A stretch of 64,000 nucleotides of DNA, taken from the NCBI GenBank assembly GCA_002946415.1, contig NJPS01000074.1, positions 248,001 to 312,000 of the forward strand. Reading direction: 5' to 3'. The notes below the pieces were generated by a model. The model was not told the DNA's origin. It saw only the letters and a program-made list of their open reading frames with translations, and searched no databases. The DNA comes from Rutstroemia sp. NJR-2017a BVV2 (taxonomy: Eukaryota; Ascomycota; Leotiomycetes; Helotiales; Rutstroemiaceae). The position numbers were made by a program, and so were the translations under genes. Below, in pieces: positions 9,842 through 22,524 of this stretch (the first letter of the stretch is position 1; every line of letters begins with the position of its first letter).

Positions 9842-12800
9842 AGCTCTAGCTCACTTGGTCGTAGGAAGGAAGGGACGGAAGACCCGCGGGAAACTTTCTT
9901 ACGGACATCGCGAGGCTTTTTTTTGGGCACAGATGCTTGCTGTACTGTAAACTTAGATAGCGCGGGGTATCTTTCGCCGGCCGGTGGGCCGAACTCAAAA
10001 ATCGCGACATCATCGGTTTTAGAGCAAGTAAAAGAGATGCTTTTAGACTGTGAGGCCTCAAGAGAAATAACCGATGTTGTCCTTCGCTGATTCTTTTTCC
10101 GCTCGTGAATGGTCGTGATACCAAGTAGTGTGGTGTTTTGTGTTGGTTGATGAAGGGCGAATGATGCCGTCGTGAAGTGCGGTTTACATAAGGTTAAAAA
10201 TATCTGCACATCTGCGCTTGGAATGCTTCACGTGGAACTGGTACAACGTGGGAAGAGGACGACGAATCTTAAGATATGGTATCTTCTACTTGCATATTTA
10301 CGTTCTTCGTCTTCATAATATTTTCAACATAAGATATAATAGACGATTTACGCCAGATCCGATACTAGGGAACTTTCTACCGGCACTCAACTCGCACTCA
10401 AATTGATATATCTGCTTTAACTACAATGAAATAATATCCATCCCAATTTATATTCACGTCCTACGCTAATATCTGGCTAGGAATTTCTTCTTCTTGTCGT
10501 CAGTTCTATGTGAGCGTCTATTCTTGATTTCTGCATGAAACGAAGGTATCGATGGAATGCCATCTTCCTAGCAGAGATTTGTCCACCCGTAGCTCTTACT
10601 AATAACCCGGCAATATTGTACCTCGAAACTAACCCTTCGGACTTTGCTTGCAGATCGACCAGCAGGCTGTCGATGAAGCTGCTTGAATAGCGCCATTGAG
10701 GAATCTAATCAGTCTGACTGCGAAGATATCAGCTGTCAGGCGATGCGAAGCGTCGCACATGATGGCACTGCTTCACAATGCCGATAGACGTCTTCGGATG
10801 GGGATCATGAGTTCCTTTGGATATCGTCTCTGATTACACCGCAGTTATATTGTACCTTTCCGAAGCTTGACTCTTAACTCGTGTTGAATGATGGGATCCA
10901 GGGCGCACTTATATCATGGCACGCTTCAAGAGATCTGGAAAAATCGAAGCGCATACCTGTAGTGTGCCCAATAAAAGCCATAGATCGGACTCCAGATTGA
11001 TAGATAGCATTCGCGAGATATCTAGTAGATCTGGTGTCTGCGCTCCTCCATAAGCAATAGCGACGACGCATTGAAGAATTGCACTGTATAATTTGACGCG
11101 ACCAAAGCATACGCTCTATCACTGGACTAGAGAACTTCAATATCTTGCAATATCGAATACCTAGTGACAACAGATGAGCAGCGCATTAGGTACACTTGTA
11201 CTGATATGTCACTTTCATCGTTTCATCTCTCCAACTCACCTACAATGATATATAGATGCTGCACCAAAACGACCTTTTCCTTCCGAGTCCATCATGTGGC
11301 CATCACTAGACAACTTCAACATGCATACTTCTAGCTCTGAACATGCAGATGCATGCAATCCAACGCCCATACTAACAATGCAACTCCGCATCATAATTCC
11401 GATATCTGTGTTTGTACCTGCATATGTATAGCGACATCGTTTCTGATTCCCGGAAATCTCCGCAAAAAGCTATCGAATGTCGGAATAGCTTCAATGTCTC
11501 GTGTTGACACCGGAAAGGATTCTCGGGCCTTGTCAACCCGGACTCACATGGTTTGGACCCCTCTCTTTAAATAAACTCTCTGCTCGACACCAGGCTCTGA
11601 ACCAGACGTTTATAGATCTTGGTTTCGTTGGTTGGTATAAAAAACCCCTTGCGCGGCAATAGGCCATCTTATCATTTATCCACCTGTTCCCCTTGTCATT
11701 CGATAAACGTGTGTGCATAGCGCTTGCATGACAGCCATTGGCCAAATAATGCAAGAGCGTTGTGTACTTATGCAGGGGCTAGTGCTTTTTATGCAAGGCA
11801 AAAGGGGCTTGGGCGATGAAACTTAGTCTCATTGGATGAACAGAGGACGAATCAATATATCTCCTACTTAGATGGATGCTGATGCTGTGCTCGGATTCTG
11901 GCCGAATGGAAAAGGAATGGTTTCGGGTCGGTTGTACACCGCTATTCTTGCGGGATGTCGATTGGATATGAGTGCGAATGGGTTGTTCTGCGTTTGCTCT
12001 GTTTGTACGTACAGTACAGTACAGCGCACACAGAGAGGGATAAAATTGAAGCAGCACGGCTCCGTTACACTGCTTGAAGTATATGCAGAATGGATAGCTA
12101 CTTGAAATGTGACGGATAGCCGCAGCGGATGAGATGTCTTTCTATCTATTCATGGCCACGGCAGACGTAGGATTCTGATATGTATCACAGCCGCCCCCAA
12201 ACTTACCCTACCATTTCCCCCCTCACCTCCCCCTGAAACATCACCAGCCGAAAATGTGTGACGATCTCCAATCCCTGAAGGGATCCCCTTCTTGGCTCGT
12301 GGAATTGGCCCCCCTTTATATTATTCTATCGATTTTTCGATTTTTCTGCGGATTAATCATCGCGAGGTTGTTGTTGTAAGGGTGCCCCGGACGGAGGGCC
12401 AGAAAGCTGCTGTGATTTGCGCAAATATACAGACAGGCTCTTTCTTGCCCAGGTGAAGAGCCAATTTGCTGCTCACACGTCCGAGGGCATTCAGGGATGA
12501 TCCTGTTTCTTTGATATCCAGATTCTGGGTTGGTGGATAGTTTGTTTGCACGTAGATTGATCCGTAACCTTGGATGTGGACAGCAGTTGATGATGGTAGG
12601 TGGGAGTGGGGTTTCATCAAAACCTTCCCCATATAAGCACGCTGTTGAAGATATATTTCCTACAACAGCAAGCATCCAAGAGATTGAAAAGTCCAGATGC
12701 GGCAACAGAAGCTCGTTCAAGGCAAAGTGGCCGTCATTGAAATCGGTGCTATTTGCTAGCTCTTCTTGTCTATGGGGAAAAGAACATTTGCAGAACCACT

Positions 12801-14031
12801 TTTGGAATCTTGGAATTATTTAGTAGATCTCAATGTGGTAAGCTTCAGACATTAAAAGTAGAGCTTCAATTGGTACCGGACGACTTTGCGCGGCGAATAC
12901 AAGCTACAGAAGGACGAATTTCATACGAGGGACAAAGCAAAAGAAAGCACAAGCAAACAAGCTACATAGAGCACGGTACAAGCTGCGGTTTGGTCGGTTC
13001 TACTCGTACGACAGGGCAAAACAAATAAGAAATTATCCTCAATCACCTTATCCACCAACCTTACTTAGCCAGGTACCGGTACCACAACTTCTCACACAGA
13101 ACAGCAGCAGCAGCAACAGCAGCAGCAGCAACAGCAGCAGCAGCAACAGCAGCAGCAGCAACAGCGGCCGCGGCAGACGCAGACGCAGACAGTTACTATT
13201 GGCCTCCCGCTTCGAGTCAGTCACTACCGATCCTTATTAATTCTCCTACTTGTAATTCCTCCCTCTCTTTCTATCCGCGGCACGGAACGAAGACCACAAA
13301 CCTTCGGCTTGTTTCAGAGAAGTTCCCCAGAGCACACCCACCAAGCTCTCTTCCGACGTTACTTGCATCAAGAAATCAGCAAACCGAACCAAACCAACAA
13401 ACCAAACTAAACCAAACAAAAGGGTTCTGATTACGACTTTATTTCCGCAGAGAGAAAGCATTACCAATCGAATTCGCGCGAATTGAGCCCTTCGAATTTA
13501 CCCAGATTTATATATCGAAAAAAAAAGAGGAGAATTCCAGAATAGGAACAGGGAACGAACAGGGACGGGGAAAGGATCCCAAAAAGATACCTTCCTACCT
13601 CTAACAAAGTCAATTGCATATCCGAGGACCTTCGCATTGGCCGTTATTACCAGGAAAGAGTTTTGGCGCAATCGCGCTGCAGCATCCTCTTCGTATCGCA
13701 AAACTTTAGACTGGTAGGGACGCTGGTGAGAAGGAGTGGACATTAAGTGGGTGGTGTATCGATCGCACGGGGACCAGGTTCGCAGTTCAATTCCGCATCG
13801 TTCCAGTTCCAGTTCCAGGTCCAGGTCCAGTTCGAGCTCCAATTCCACCTTCACTTCCACCTCCTCCTCCACCCACATACAGCTCCCGCCCCAGCTCCTA
13901 TTGCTACGCCGGATTATCCAAAACCAAACGCCTTCCCACATACGTACACACCTACATATCTCCATACTTACCTACCTGGCAGCTGCTATATTACTTTCCA
14001 TGACGAGCTCAGCTGCAATTGTGGCTTCGAC
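9842..14031. other. 4.2-kb intergenic region with repeat-rich leader of the Sec7 gene
   Basis: No protein gene is recognised. ORFs at 9787-10209, 11779-12057 and 12316-12720 lack motifs, and the two of these whose first codons I checked begin at non-ATG codons. The last kilobase, upstream of the Sec7-domain gene, holds a CAG/CAA repeat (13101-13163), an ACCAAAC-rich stretch (13380-13420) and a CAGTTC-like hexamer run (13800-13840). These are plausible parts of a long 5' leader. The frame of the Sec7 gene stays open back to 13747 but contains no ATG before 14032. Confidence 0.45.
13101..13163 (+). repeat. CAG/CAA trinucleotide array built from a 15-bp unit
   Basis: Four near-perfect copies of a unit CAACAGCAGCAGCAG, then CAACAGCGGCCG and a short CAGACG triplication. 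It would encode polyglutamine in one frame, but no ATG-initiated frame of note covers it. Confidence 0.8.
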
Positions 14032-14089
14032 ATGCATAACTTCGAAAATATGCCGACGCCGACGCCGCAGACAAAGCGCCTCGGCGTAG
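14000..14089 (+). other. small upstream ORF overlapping the Sec7-gene start
   Basis: An ATG at 14000 opens a 29-codon frame, ending in an Arg-rich tail, that overlaps the proposed main ATG (14032) in a different frame. Its start context is poor (T at -3). It could dampen translation of the main ORF, or simply sit in an unused leader. Confidence 0.35.
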
Positions 14090-17000
14090 ATTTGAATGTC
14101 GACATGGATTTTAATAAAGCGAAAAGTAGAGATGATATTGGCAGTATAGGCAGTTTATCTCCTCCCCAGACACCCCCTAGCGCGCAACAAATGTCCAGCA
14201 GAGACCATAATATTCCTTCCTCCAGCAACAGGGCGCTTAATCCACGGAATGAGACGAGGCAGACATTTTTAGATGATATTACACCAGTTGATCCTTCGAG
14301 CAAAGAAAACGATCCTGACAGCCTCCGAGGTAACCGGGATTCTCACGACCTCTCTCTATCTCCTCGCGCAGTCACCCGCGATTCATTAGTAGATCATATG
14401 CTACTTTCCCTCGACCAATTCTCTTTCGGACAAGAAGACTTTGGTTTGCGAAATCCTACGCTCGACGAGGATCGGTCCTATTCTGCATATGGGGATGACG
14501 ACCCATATCAATCGATCCAGAATTTTGCTGCCCGCTCCGGCAGAGGACACTCTTATTCTTACAGCTCTGACTACGACGCCGCGGATGACTCCAGTCGCTA
14601 TTCCGACCAACCCTCTCGCAGTCGCAGAAGCAATAGCAGTTCTAATTTCCAAACGGGGCTGTCGAGAATAAGCAGTATACGCAACGACATGAGGGGGCCG
14701 ATAATACCCCCACGAGGTTTACATTCAAGGGCGAAGGGGAGTAGCCACGGCAGTAAGGCAAGCAGTGCGAATAGTTTCGATCTTGGGTATGCGCAGGTTA
14801 CAGGCAGTCATAGATGGGCGCACAATTTAGGCCGAAGGTCTTCAAGCTTCGATTACGGTAGTGATCGTCAAACAGCCGCCCAGGCACGACAGATGAGCAT
14901 TACGATACCACCCCACGGTTCGTACGATTACGATGCGGCGCCAACACCTACAGTTCCTGGTGGTCCTCGTCGTCCTCGACCTGCGTCGCCGATATTAGTT
15001 TCACGACCCGATGCGTCGGCCGATCCGCCAATGGAGAAGTTGGAAAGGAAACGCAGTGCGAAGTCCTCGAAGAGCGCATACAAGGGGAGGGGGTTTGCAG
15101 GCTCTGAGAGGACTGATTATGGACTGAACGACAGAAATCGAGAATTACCACCGATGCCGGCTTTCATCAAAGACCCGGCGCCCGCGCCTAGCGTGGCATA
15201 TTCAAAGATGGAAAAGAATGCCCAGGCTACAGCGCAACAACCCAAGGAAAAACCTGGGTTCTTCAGGAGGGTGTTTGGGTCATCCAAGAACAATTCTGCT
15301 GCGGTACCGGATCTGCCACATTCGCATGGTTCCACCATTCCTGCTGAAACGGCGGACCATCCAGCGAGTAAAACACACCATCATGTGGGCAACCAGGTGA
15401 AATCTCACCATGCTGCACCATCAAGAGATATCACTCCCGCATCTAAAGAACACCCGCACGTACTAACCAAAAAGCCATCGTCATTTTTCCGCCGCCGCAA
15501 GAAGTCTGTATCGGAAGCGGATCTTTTACCCGTTCCTGCGGTGCCGACAATTAAGCTTCAACCCAAGGACGACCTTCGACAGGACATCCGGTCAGATCTG
15601 AGACCCGATATTAAGTCCGAGATTAGTCCCGTGAGTAGCCTTCGGCAGGTGATGAATCCATATCTTCATAGTCCAGGCAGACCTCCGGTTGAGGCTCATC
15701 AACCGACAGCTACCCTCGACCACCAAGTCAATGATAATGTGGACGACAGTGGGGGATATGTGCGGGGATTCTCGCCAAAGTATGAACCTAACAAGAACGC
15801 GACCATCAGGACTATCAAGCCGTCGTCATCACATGCTTCTGAAACCCGGAAGGCAACCTACTCACTTATCCCACAACCTCGTAGGTCGATGAGCGCAAAC
15901 TTCGCAAATCCGACGGGTCTTGATGGGCAAGCGAAAGAAGATCGTGATGCATTCCTCCAGGACTCTAGCGACAAGTCCATTAAGAATGATCGTGACGCGA
16001 ACTCACGTCTGACTGCCACAAAGGATGTACCGGGTAATACATTGTTACCTAGTCCCATATCGCCAGGTCCTTCGGCCTCGGTTATGAGAGACATGGCGCT
16101 GGTTGCTGAGTATGAGAGAATACATTCGAAACGCTCCCCAACTTCTAGCAACTTCCCAGCGAAAATTGAGTCGCCGCTTGAGTCGCCTCAGAGCACTGCA
16201 GACTCAAAAGCTAGTCAAGAGCGGGCAACAAGTTCAGGTAAAGAGGAAGATTGGGTGTTATTAAGGAGCTCATCGAGAAATTCGAACGCACCGCCGGAGA
16301 AGGAAAATCGCATCTGGTTGGAACCTACTTCGTCAGAAGAGGATCTGCCTTCACTGAATACACTGAGGCCAAGGCATTCCTATTCGATCGCTGCATCGGG
16401 TTCTACAGATACGGTATACAAATCTGCTACTAGCTTGCCGATTGTACAGGTTGAGGGACAAGAAGAAGGGCCGCCATCTAGCCCCCCTGCGGAAGTCATC
16501 GAAAGAGCATTGTGTATTCCAAGCCCAGAGAAGATCGACATGACACCAACCGAAGATGATCGAATACGAGCACAGAAGGTCTTTGATGGCAATGAGGATT
16601 TCATTCAGAAGGAAAAGGCTGCAGCATGGATGGGAGACGAGGATCCTATTCGTTCAAGAACGTTGATTGCTTACATGGAACTTTACAATTTTACGAACCT
16701 AAACATTCTCGCTTCATTGCGTGTAATTTGTGGTAGGCTTGTGCTAAAGGGCGAAAGTCAACAGGTTGATAGGATCTTGGATGCCTTTTCGAAGAGATGG
16801 TGCCAAAGCAACCCGAATCATGGCTTCAAATCTACCGGTAAACTCCATTTCGATTGTTGTTTAAAATATTATACTGACATGATCCAGATGTTGTGCATAC
16901 GATTTGTTACTCGGTTCTCTTACTCAACACTGATTTGCATCTTGCCGATATTGAACAGAAGATGACCCGAAGTCAATTTGTTAAGAATACTATGCCTACT

Positions 17001-19030
17001 ATTCGACGATGTGTGACGGAATCCGCGCATGAATTTGAACCGAGTAGACCTACCGTTTTACCAGGGAAGAGTTCCGCTTTCGAGGATCCTAATGCCAATG
17101 ATGATAATGCCGATGCGGTATCAATAGAAGTGGAGAAGCACTCGTGGAGACAATCTTTCAAGCCTGCGCCTCGGCCGGATCCCGAAAATCCTAATGCCCC
17201 TACCCCTCTGGACTATGATACCCCTGTGGATGATTGTGGCCCTCTGGTTAAGGCTGCGTTCCGTGGTACTTTACGAACTTGGGAAGTCCAGGTTGAGATC
17301 GTTCTCAAGGACTTCTACAATTCGATCAGAAATGAGCGACTTCCACTATTCGGAGCGGTTGATCGACCCCAGATTCCAGCTGCTTCTACAAGCACACTCT
17401 CTGTGTTCGCTAATGGTATGTTACGCCGCTCGCCCAGTGTTTTGAGTAAAGCGCCCTCGGAATCTCCTAGTTATTTACGTGGAAGAACCGCAGAAACCGT
17501 CCGCAGCAATGGAAAATGGAGCAACAAGACCCGATCCAGGCCGCGTTTATATCCCAATTCCGGTCTGGGATCCAGCCGAACTAGTTTGGATGATCAATCT
17601 TCTATGTGGAGTCCTTCCGTGGCTTCAAGTACTTGGAGTAAGTATTCCCTTGGGAAGACGCAGACTTCGATGTCTGTTACTTCTTTTGATTCCGCGTTCC
17701 AAGGCGATTATCAACAGTCGATTGGGTTTGCAAATGCGCTTAGTCAGGCAATCATCCGTGAAGAGACGGTGGGAAGCTTGGGTAGTCATAGCGATCATGG
17801 AGAGCTTCAGGTGGCATCGCTACTTGAGGATGAATCTTTGGAACTTCATGGTGCTCCATGGGCAAAGGAAGGTCTTGTTAAGCATAAACATCACCTCGAA
17901 GCTCTGGACAAGAAAGCGAAGGACCGCAACTGGAACGATACATTTGCTGTCATTGAAAAGGGTTACATGAGTTTGTTCTCATTCTCTACTAAGAACGGAC
18001 GCCATAAAACCAAAGGCAAATCAAGCGGTGGAGTTGTAGGCGGCGGTAATTGGCAAGAGAATGCCGAAAATCTAGGATCCTTCCTCCTCCGACAAACCAT
18101 CGCCAGCGCGCTTCCCCATCCTGGATATTCCAAAGCTCGACCCCACGTCTGGGCACTCTCCCTCCCTACTGGCGCAGTCCACCTCTTCCAAGTCGGTACC
18201 CCAGACATCGTCAAAGAGTTCGTCTCCACAGCCAACTACTGGAGCGCTCGCCTTTCCAACCATCCACTCATCGGAGGCATCAGCAATATCGAATATGGCT
18301 GGTCTGATGAAATCGTCAACAACGCTCTCGTTACCGCGATTAATGAATCCAACGTCAGACCATCGACTGGTGGTGGCCGGGCTAGTATGCAGAGCTCGTT
18401 GAGATCGAGTATGGATCATGCGTATGGTGGTGGAGTCAAGGCACGGTTACCCGGCGATAAGATTCTTATTTCGGATTGGTCGCCGCCGATTCAGAATATG
18501 CGGTCGAGTAATTTGATGGAGACGGATCAGTTGAGGACGCTGGTGGCTTATGTCCAGAGTATTGAGGAGGAGTTGCAGAAACATAATATGTTGAGGAATC
18601 CGATGCTTTTGGCTGTTAGTTCTTTTCTTTTCCTTTTATATATCCCATATCTGCTATCCCCCTCTACAACTTCCCTTTTCTTCCACCTCCTATCATCTTA
18701 TCCCATCTCATCCCACACCTCCTATCATTCTTTTCCCATCCATATCACACCTCCTCACATACACTATACTAACCCTACACTACCAAATAGTACTCCCCCC
18801 GGCACCACAATTCGCAAAAAGCAATGGCCAACTGGGAAAACAAATCATCGTATCTCCTCCGCGAAATCGTGAAATTTACCACGTATATCGATTGCTTGCA
18901 AGCGGCCGAGGCGCTGAAACAGAAGATTTATAAGGAGAGGGAGGCGCATAGGGCGGTGGCGGAGAGGCGGGAGGATGAGTGTGAGGGAGTGGATGGGGAG
19001 GAGGGAGAGGAGGGGGAGGTTGAGGGTTAG
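14032..19030 (+). CDS. SYT1: SYT1-like Arf guanine-nucleotide exchange factor (Sec7 + PH)
   Basis: Three exons: 14032-16837, 16888-18614 and 18791-19030 (1590 residues). Intron 1 is GTAAAC...CAG inside the Sec7 domain; intron 2 is GTTAGT...TAG within the C-terminal helix region. Residues 1-845 are Ser/Pro-rich and probably disordered. The Sec7 domain lies at about 848-980 and keeps the catalytic glutamate finger in KGESQQV (Glu908) and the motif LLNTDLH after the splice. A PH domain spans about 1260-1390 with a Gly-rich insertion. The C-terminus (SPRHHNSQKAMANWENKSSYLLREI) matches fungal Syt1-type proteins and ends in an acidic tail. Yeast Syt1 activates Arl1 at the late Golgi. The start is the first in-frame ATG; an upstream spliced exon remains possible. 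The last exon is almost devoid of C at its end. Confidence 0.88.
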
Positions 19031-22000
19031 GGGGTGAGATGATTGAAAAGTACGGAGGTGGTAGAGGAAAGAAGAAAGGACGAAGAGAAAGAAAAGACAA
19101 GAAATAAATGAGGTGTGCGTACTTGTGTATATATATGAACGATGGCCATCGAGCTGAGCACGCATTTCTTGACGGGGAGTTGGGAAACGAAGGAAAAGAA
19201 AAGAAGAGAGGAGAAAAGTTTGCTTGTTTTGTTGTGTTTTCTCGGGTTGCGCACGAGCGGGCTGGGATGGATTGCTTGGTTGCTTGGATGGATTGATGGG
19301 AACTGGCTGGGTATTAGCTGGCCGGCTAGGTATTGGCTCGGGTCAAATTGGCTCGGGTCAAATTGGGTCGGGTTGCTGGGTTGGGATGGGATGGAGTGCT
19401 TTCTGATTCGGGATTTGTAATTTTTTATATACTTTATTTCATGTGCTTCTTTTTCTGGGGGAAAAAGATTCGGGGAAAAGGAGGGGGTTGCGGGTTTGTG
19501 GATTGGGCGGTTGAGGTTGGGGTGTGGTGTGGTTGTACGATTAAGTTGGTTGAGATGAGATGCTGGGCTGCTCTGGTTGAGATGGGGTTGTGCTTGTGCT
19601 GTGTTGTGTTGTATTTACTTAATGTATCTTTCTACAAGATGGATGGGCGAGGGAGGAAAGAATCATTCGCATGCGAGGGAAAGGAAGGGCAAGGGCAAGG
19701 GGAAAAGAAGCGGGGTCTGTTTTTGATCGCCTCTGTGCTAGGGGTTGATGGCTTTGGCTTGATTTGCTTGAATGGTTGCTTGTTTGAATGGCTAACTCAT
19801 TGGTTGTGGGCTGATTGGTTGCTTGCTTACTCGGAACGAGGTTATAGTTATGTTATACCCCCTCTTCTACTTTTTTTCTATTATTTTCTTTCTATACAGC
19901 TTGGTGCTTTTTGCTTGCTTGCTTGTGTATTTGTGTTTTTGGTGCTTGTGGTGAGGGTGTGGATGGTTTTGGGGTGCCGGGTCTGGGGCTTGGGGGAGAG
20001 GGAGGGAGAGGAAGATGCAGAGGCAGGAGGGAGGAGACTGGCTCGGCTTGCTGATGCGTGAGTGGTGGATTTATGGATGGAGTGGATGGGGAAGGAGAAT
20101 GAGAAAGGGAAAGGAAGAAAAGAGGAAAAAGACAGAGGGGGAGGGGGGATGAACAGATAAGAGGAAAAGAAAGGAGAATAACGATATGATTGATCTTGAT
20201 TTGATGATGAATAACGATGATGGGCTGGGGATATCGAGAGTAGTAATAAAATAAAATAGATTAATTAGTTAATTGAGTTGAGGAATATATATAATACTAG
20301 AAGATTATTTGAGGTTTTGTGAAGAAATGATATAGTTGTTTGATGAGGATAGATAGGATGGGTTTGGTATGGGTGGTGTGGTGGTGGTTCGGGTTCTAGC
20401 TGAGGGTGAAGGGTGAGGATGAGGGGTATACTTTGTTTTGGAGTTGGCATAAGGAGGGGATGTTGAGAGGGGGGAGGTGTATAGCTGGTGATAAGGTAGG
20501 ATATTAGTGAAATACTGGTATTGATATACCGAGTTCGGGTGTGAGAAAGAGAAGCCGATAGAGGAGTATATATAATTCAATAGGAGGATAGATCGAAAAT
20601 GATGTGTTTCTATGATGTTGAAGATGAGTTATAGACTGTAGGTAGATAGATATATGGAAGTGAGGCTCTACAAACACAGTACAAAACGAAAACCAAAGAT
20701 ACACCACACCACGCTATCTCTTCTTGTTGCGAATCCTACTTTGTTGCTAGCAGAAGCATGGCTAGATGTCCTGTGAGTTGCTATCTCACAGAAGGTTCTG
20801 AGAAGTACCAAGCTTTGCAGAAGTACGTGACTTTGACTTTAACTAGATGTACTATATCATTAGCTTCCTCTTTCGGCACGCACTGAGAGACTCGTCCGGC
20901 TCATATCGCTAGGTGCGGCAGTGTGGCTCTGGGAGGACTGATGTAGCTTATACAGCTGGTCTGACACAAATTTAGGCACCTCTGGACGGAGATCCTCTTG
21001 AGCAGAAGCTTTACCCTTGACGTTGGATCATATCTAGGATGAACAGTAGCATGATAACAGAGCAGAAAGTCCAAGTGTAAGTAGAAGCCGCTCTGCTCCT
21101 GAACTTCGAAGCTGACTGATGCTCGATTCTTATCTCATCTTCGAGTGGTGGAGCGCAATCATATAGCCCTTCGTCTGCTGGGCATCATGGTTCGGCTCTG
21201 AGCGTAATGGTTGTGTCGCAAGTGCGGCGGCATCTGCAAAGTCTTGCAGTGTGTATGCGTGAGTTGAATCTTTGAACCGTGGCATGGATCGTATCACTTA
21301 TAGGTACGATCATGCTCAGCTGAGATAGGTTGATTCTGCCTAAAGGAGGCGAGAAGGTAGATACTTATATATCCCTATTCTGGTGTACTAACTTTGCTAA
21401 CTGGACACACTCGTTAGGCCATGCCGTTCGAGTGATTCTCTAGTAGTCATATTGACTCATATTTCTCAGCAGCATGCATCTCATTATATCTCTGTTGATA
21501 TGGGAGGAGATCATTCATTGTTCTGGCCAGGTAAGTCACTGCTAGCTTAGTCCACAAAACTCGCAAACACCTCCCCTTCACACAGATCGATTTACATGCC
21601 GCTGTCTCAGTTCGGACAACAGTACTCCGGAAACATTTTAAGACAGTAAATAAAGGCGGGGTGCGAATTATCGCAACACAGATACTCTTCAATGGATATA
21701 TGTATGACGTCGTCTCCACCCCCATACTAGCAGCAGCGTTTGGGTCTTCAGAAGGTATCATGCTCAAGATCGACGTTGTCACTGGTAGATCTTCCGAATA
21801 GCAAGACAGACAGAAGAAGTAATTTCGGCAGTTGGAAATGAGTAGTTGAAGATCTCTTGCTTAAGTTTGAGGAAAATAGAAAGATAGACTTCGTTAGATA
21901 AGCGGGCTGTGGGTGACCTTATTGCTAATCACTCATTCTTAATCCCGCCAACCACTGTGTTGGCTCAGACATGATATCCGGAATCTAGGTTAAGGGGCTC

Positions 22001-22524
22001 TGTGCATATGTACGTACCTTGCGTTGATGGGTCGTAGATCATGATTTGAGCTAGTGAATGGGGATTTTGAAAAAATTCGCATCTACATGTCGATCGGTGG
22101 GTCTTGGTGTGCAGGTGTGGACGGCTCGGCAGCGTTGAGCGGCATGGCAGTGGGGATATCGTGCTGAAAGGATTTTCGTGGGAAGGGATACACTCGGGAA
22201 TAAGATGGTATGGAGAAAGGCTTGGTTCACAGTGGATGCTGCGTTGCTGAGTGGATGAATGTTAGACGGCAGGAGCAAAGTTTGCACGATAGTGGCTGGC
22301 TGAGGGGGACAAATAATATCACGAATCTAGGATGACAAGAAAAGAACTAGTCGTTATGTCGTGCTTGTTACCAAGCAATGTTATTAGTTTATTGGTTTAT
22401 GTATGTTATTATGTACAGCTTCTCCACCAAGCTCATCATCTCATTGTTATCATCGGCCGCTACAAAAAATATAAACAAGAAGGATCTCCAAGTCTAGAGA
22501 TATCTAGTCGTACGACGCCACCCT
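19031..22524. other. 3.5-kb intergenic region; first 1.5 kb strongly G-rich/C-poor
   Basis: From 19031 to about 20560 the plus strand is G/T/A-rich with little C, continuing the bias of the preceding exon. It includes GGCTCGGGTCAAATT duplications near 19336-19365. A 242-codon frame here (19333-20061) starts at TTG and has no domain. From 20700 to 22500 the composition is balanced and no gene is recognised; a 103-codon minus-strand frame from an ATG at 21758 is unsupported. Confidence 0.45.

Noticed and set aside
9787..10209. 140-codon minus-strand ORF upstream of the FAD oxidoreductase
   Set aside because: No motif, overlaps the start of the known gene, and has the composition of a 5' leader.
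12316..12720. 134-codon minus-strand ORF
   Set aside because: Begins at TTG, with no recognisable domain.
13101..13163. Regular repeats resembling a CRISPR array
   Set aside because: Units are contiguous CAG/CAA triplets without spacers; a simple microsatellite in a fungal genome.
19333..20061. 242-codon plus-strand ORF in the 3' flank of the Sec7 gene
   Set aside because: Starts at TTG; low-complexity Gly/Leu/Cys content follows from the C-poor tract; no domain.
21447..21758. 103-codon minus-strand frame from an ATG
   Set aside because: Looks mildly protein-like, but no motif, no neighbours and no splice logic support it.
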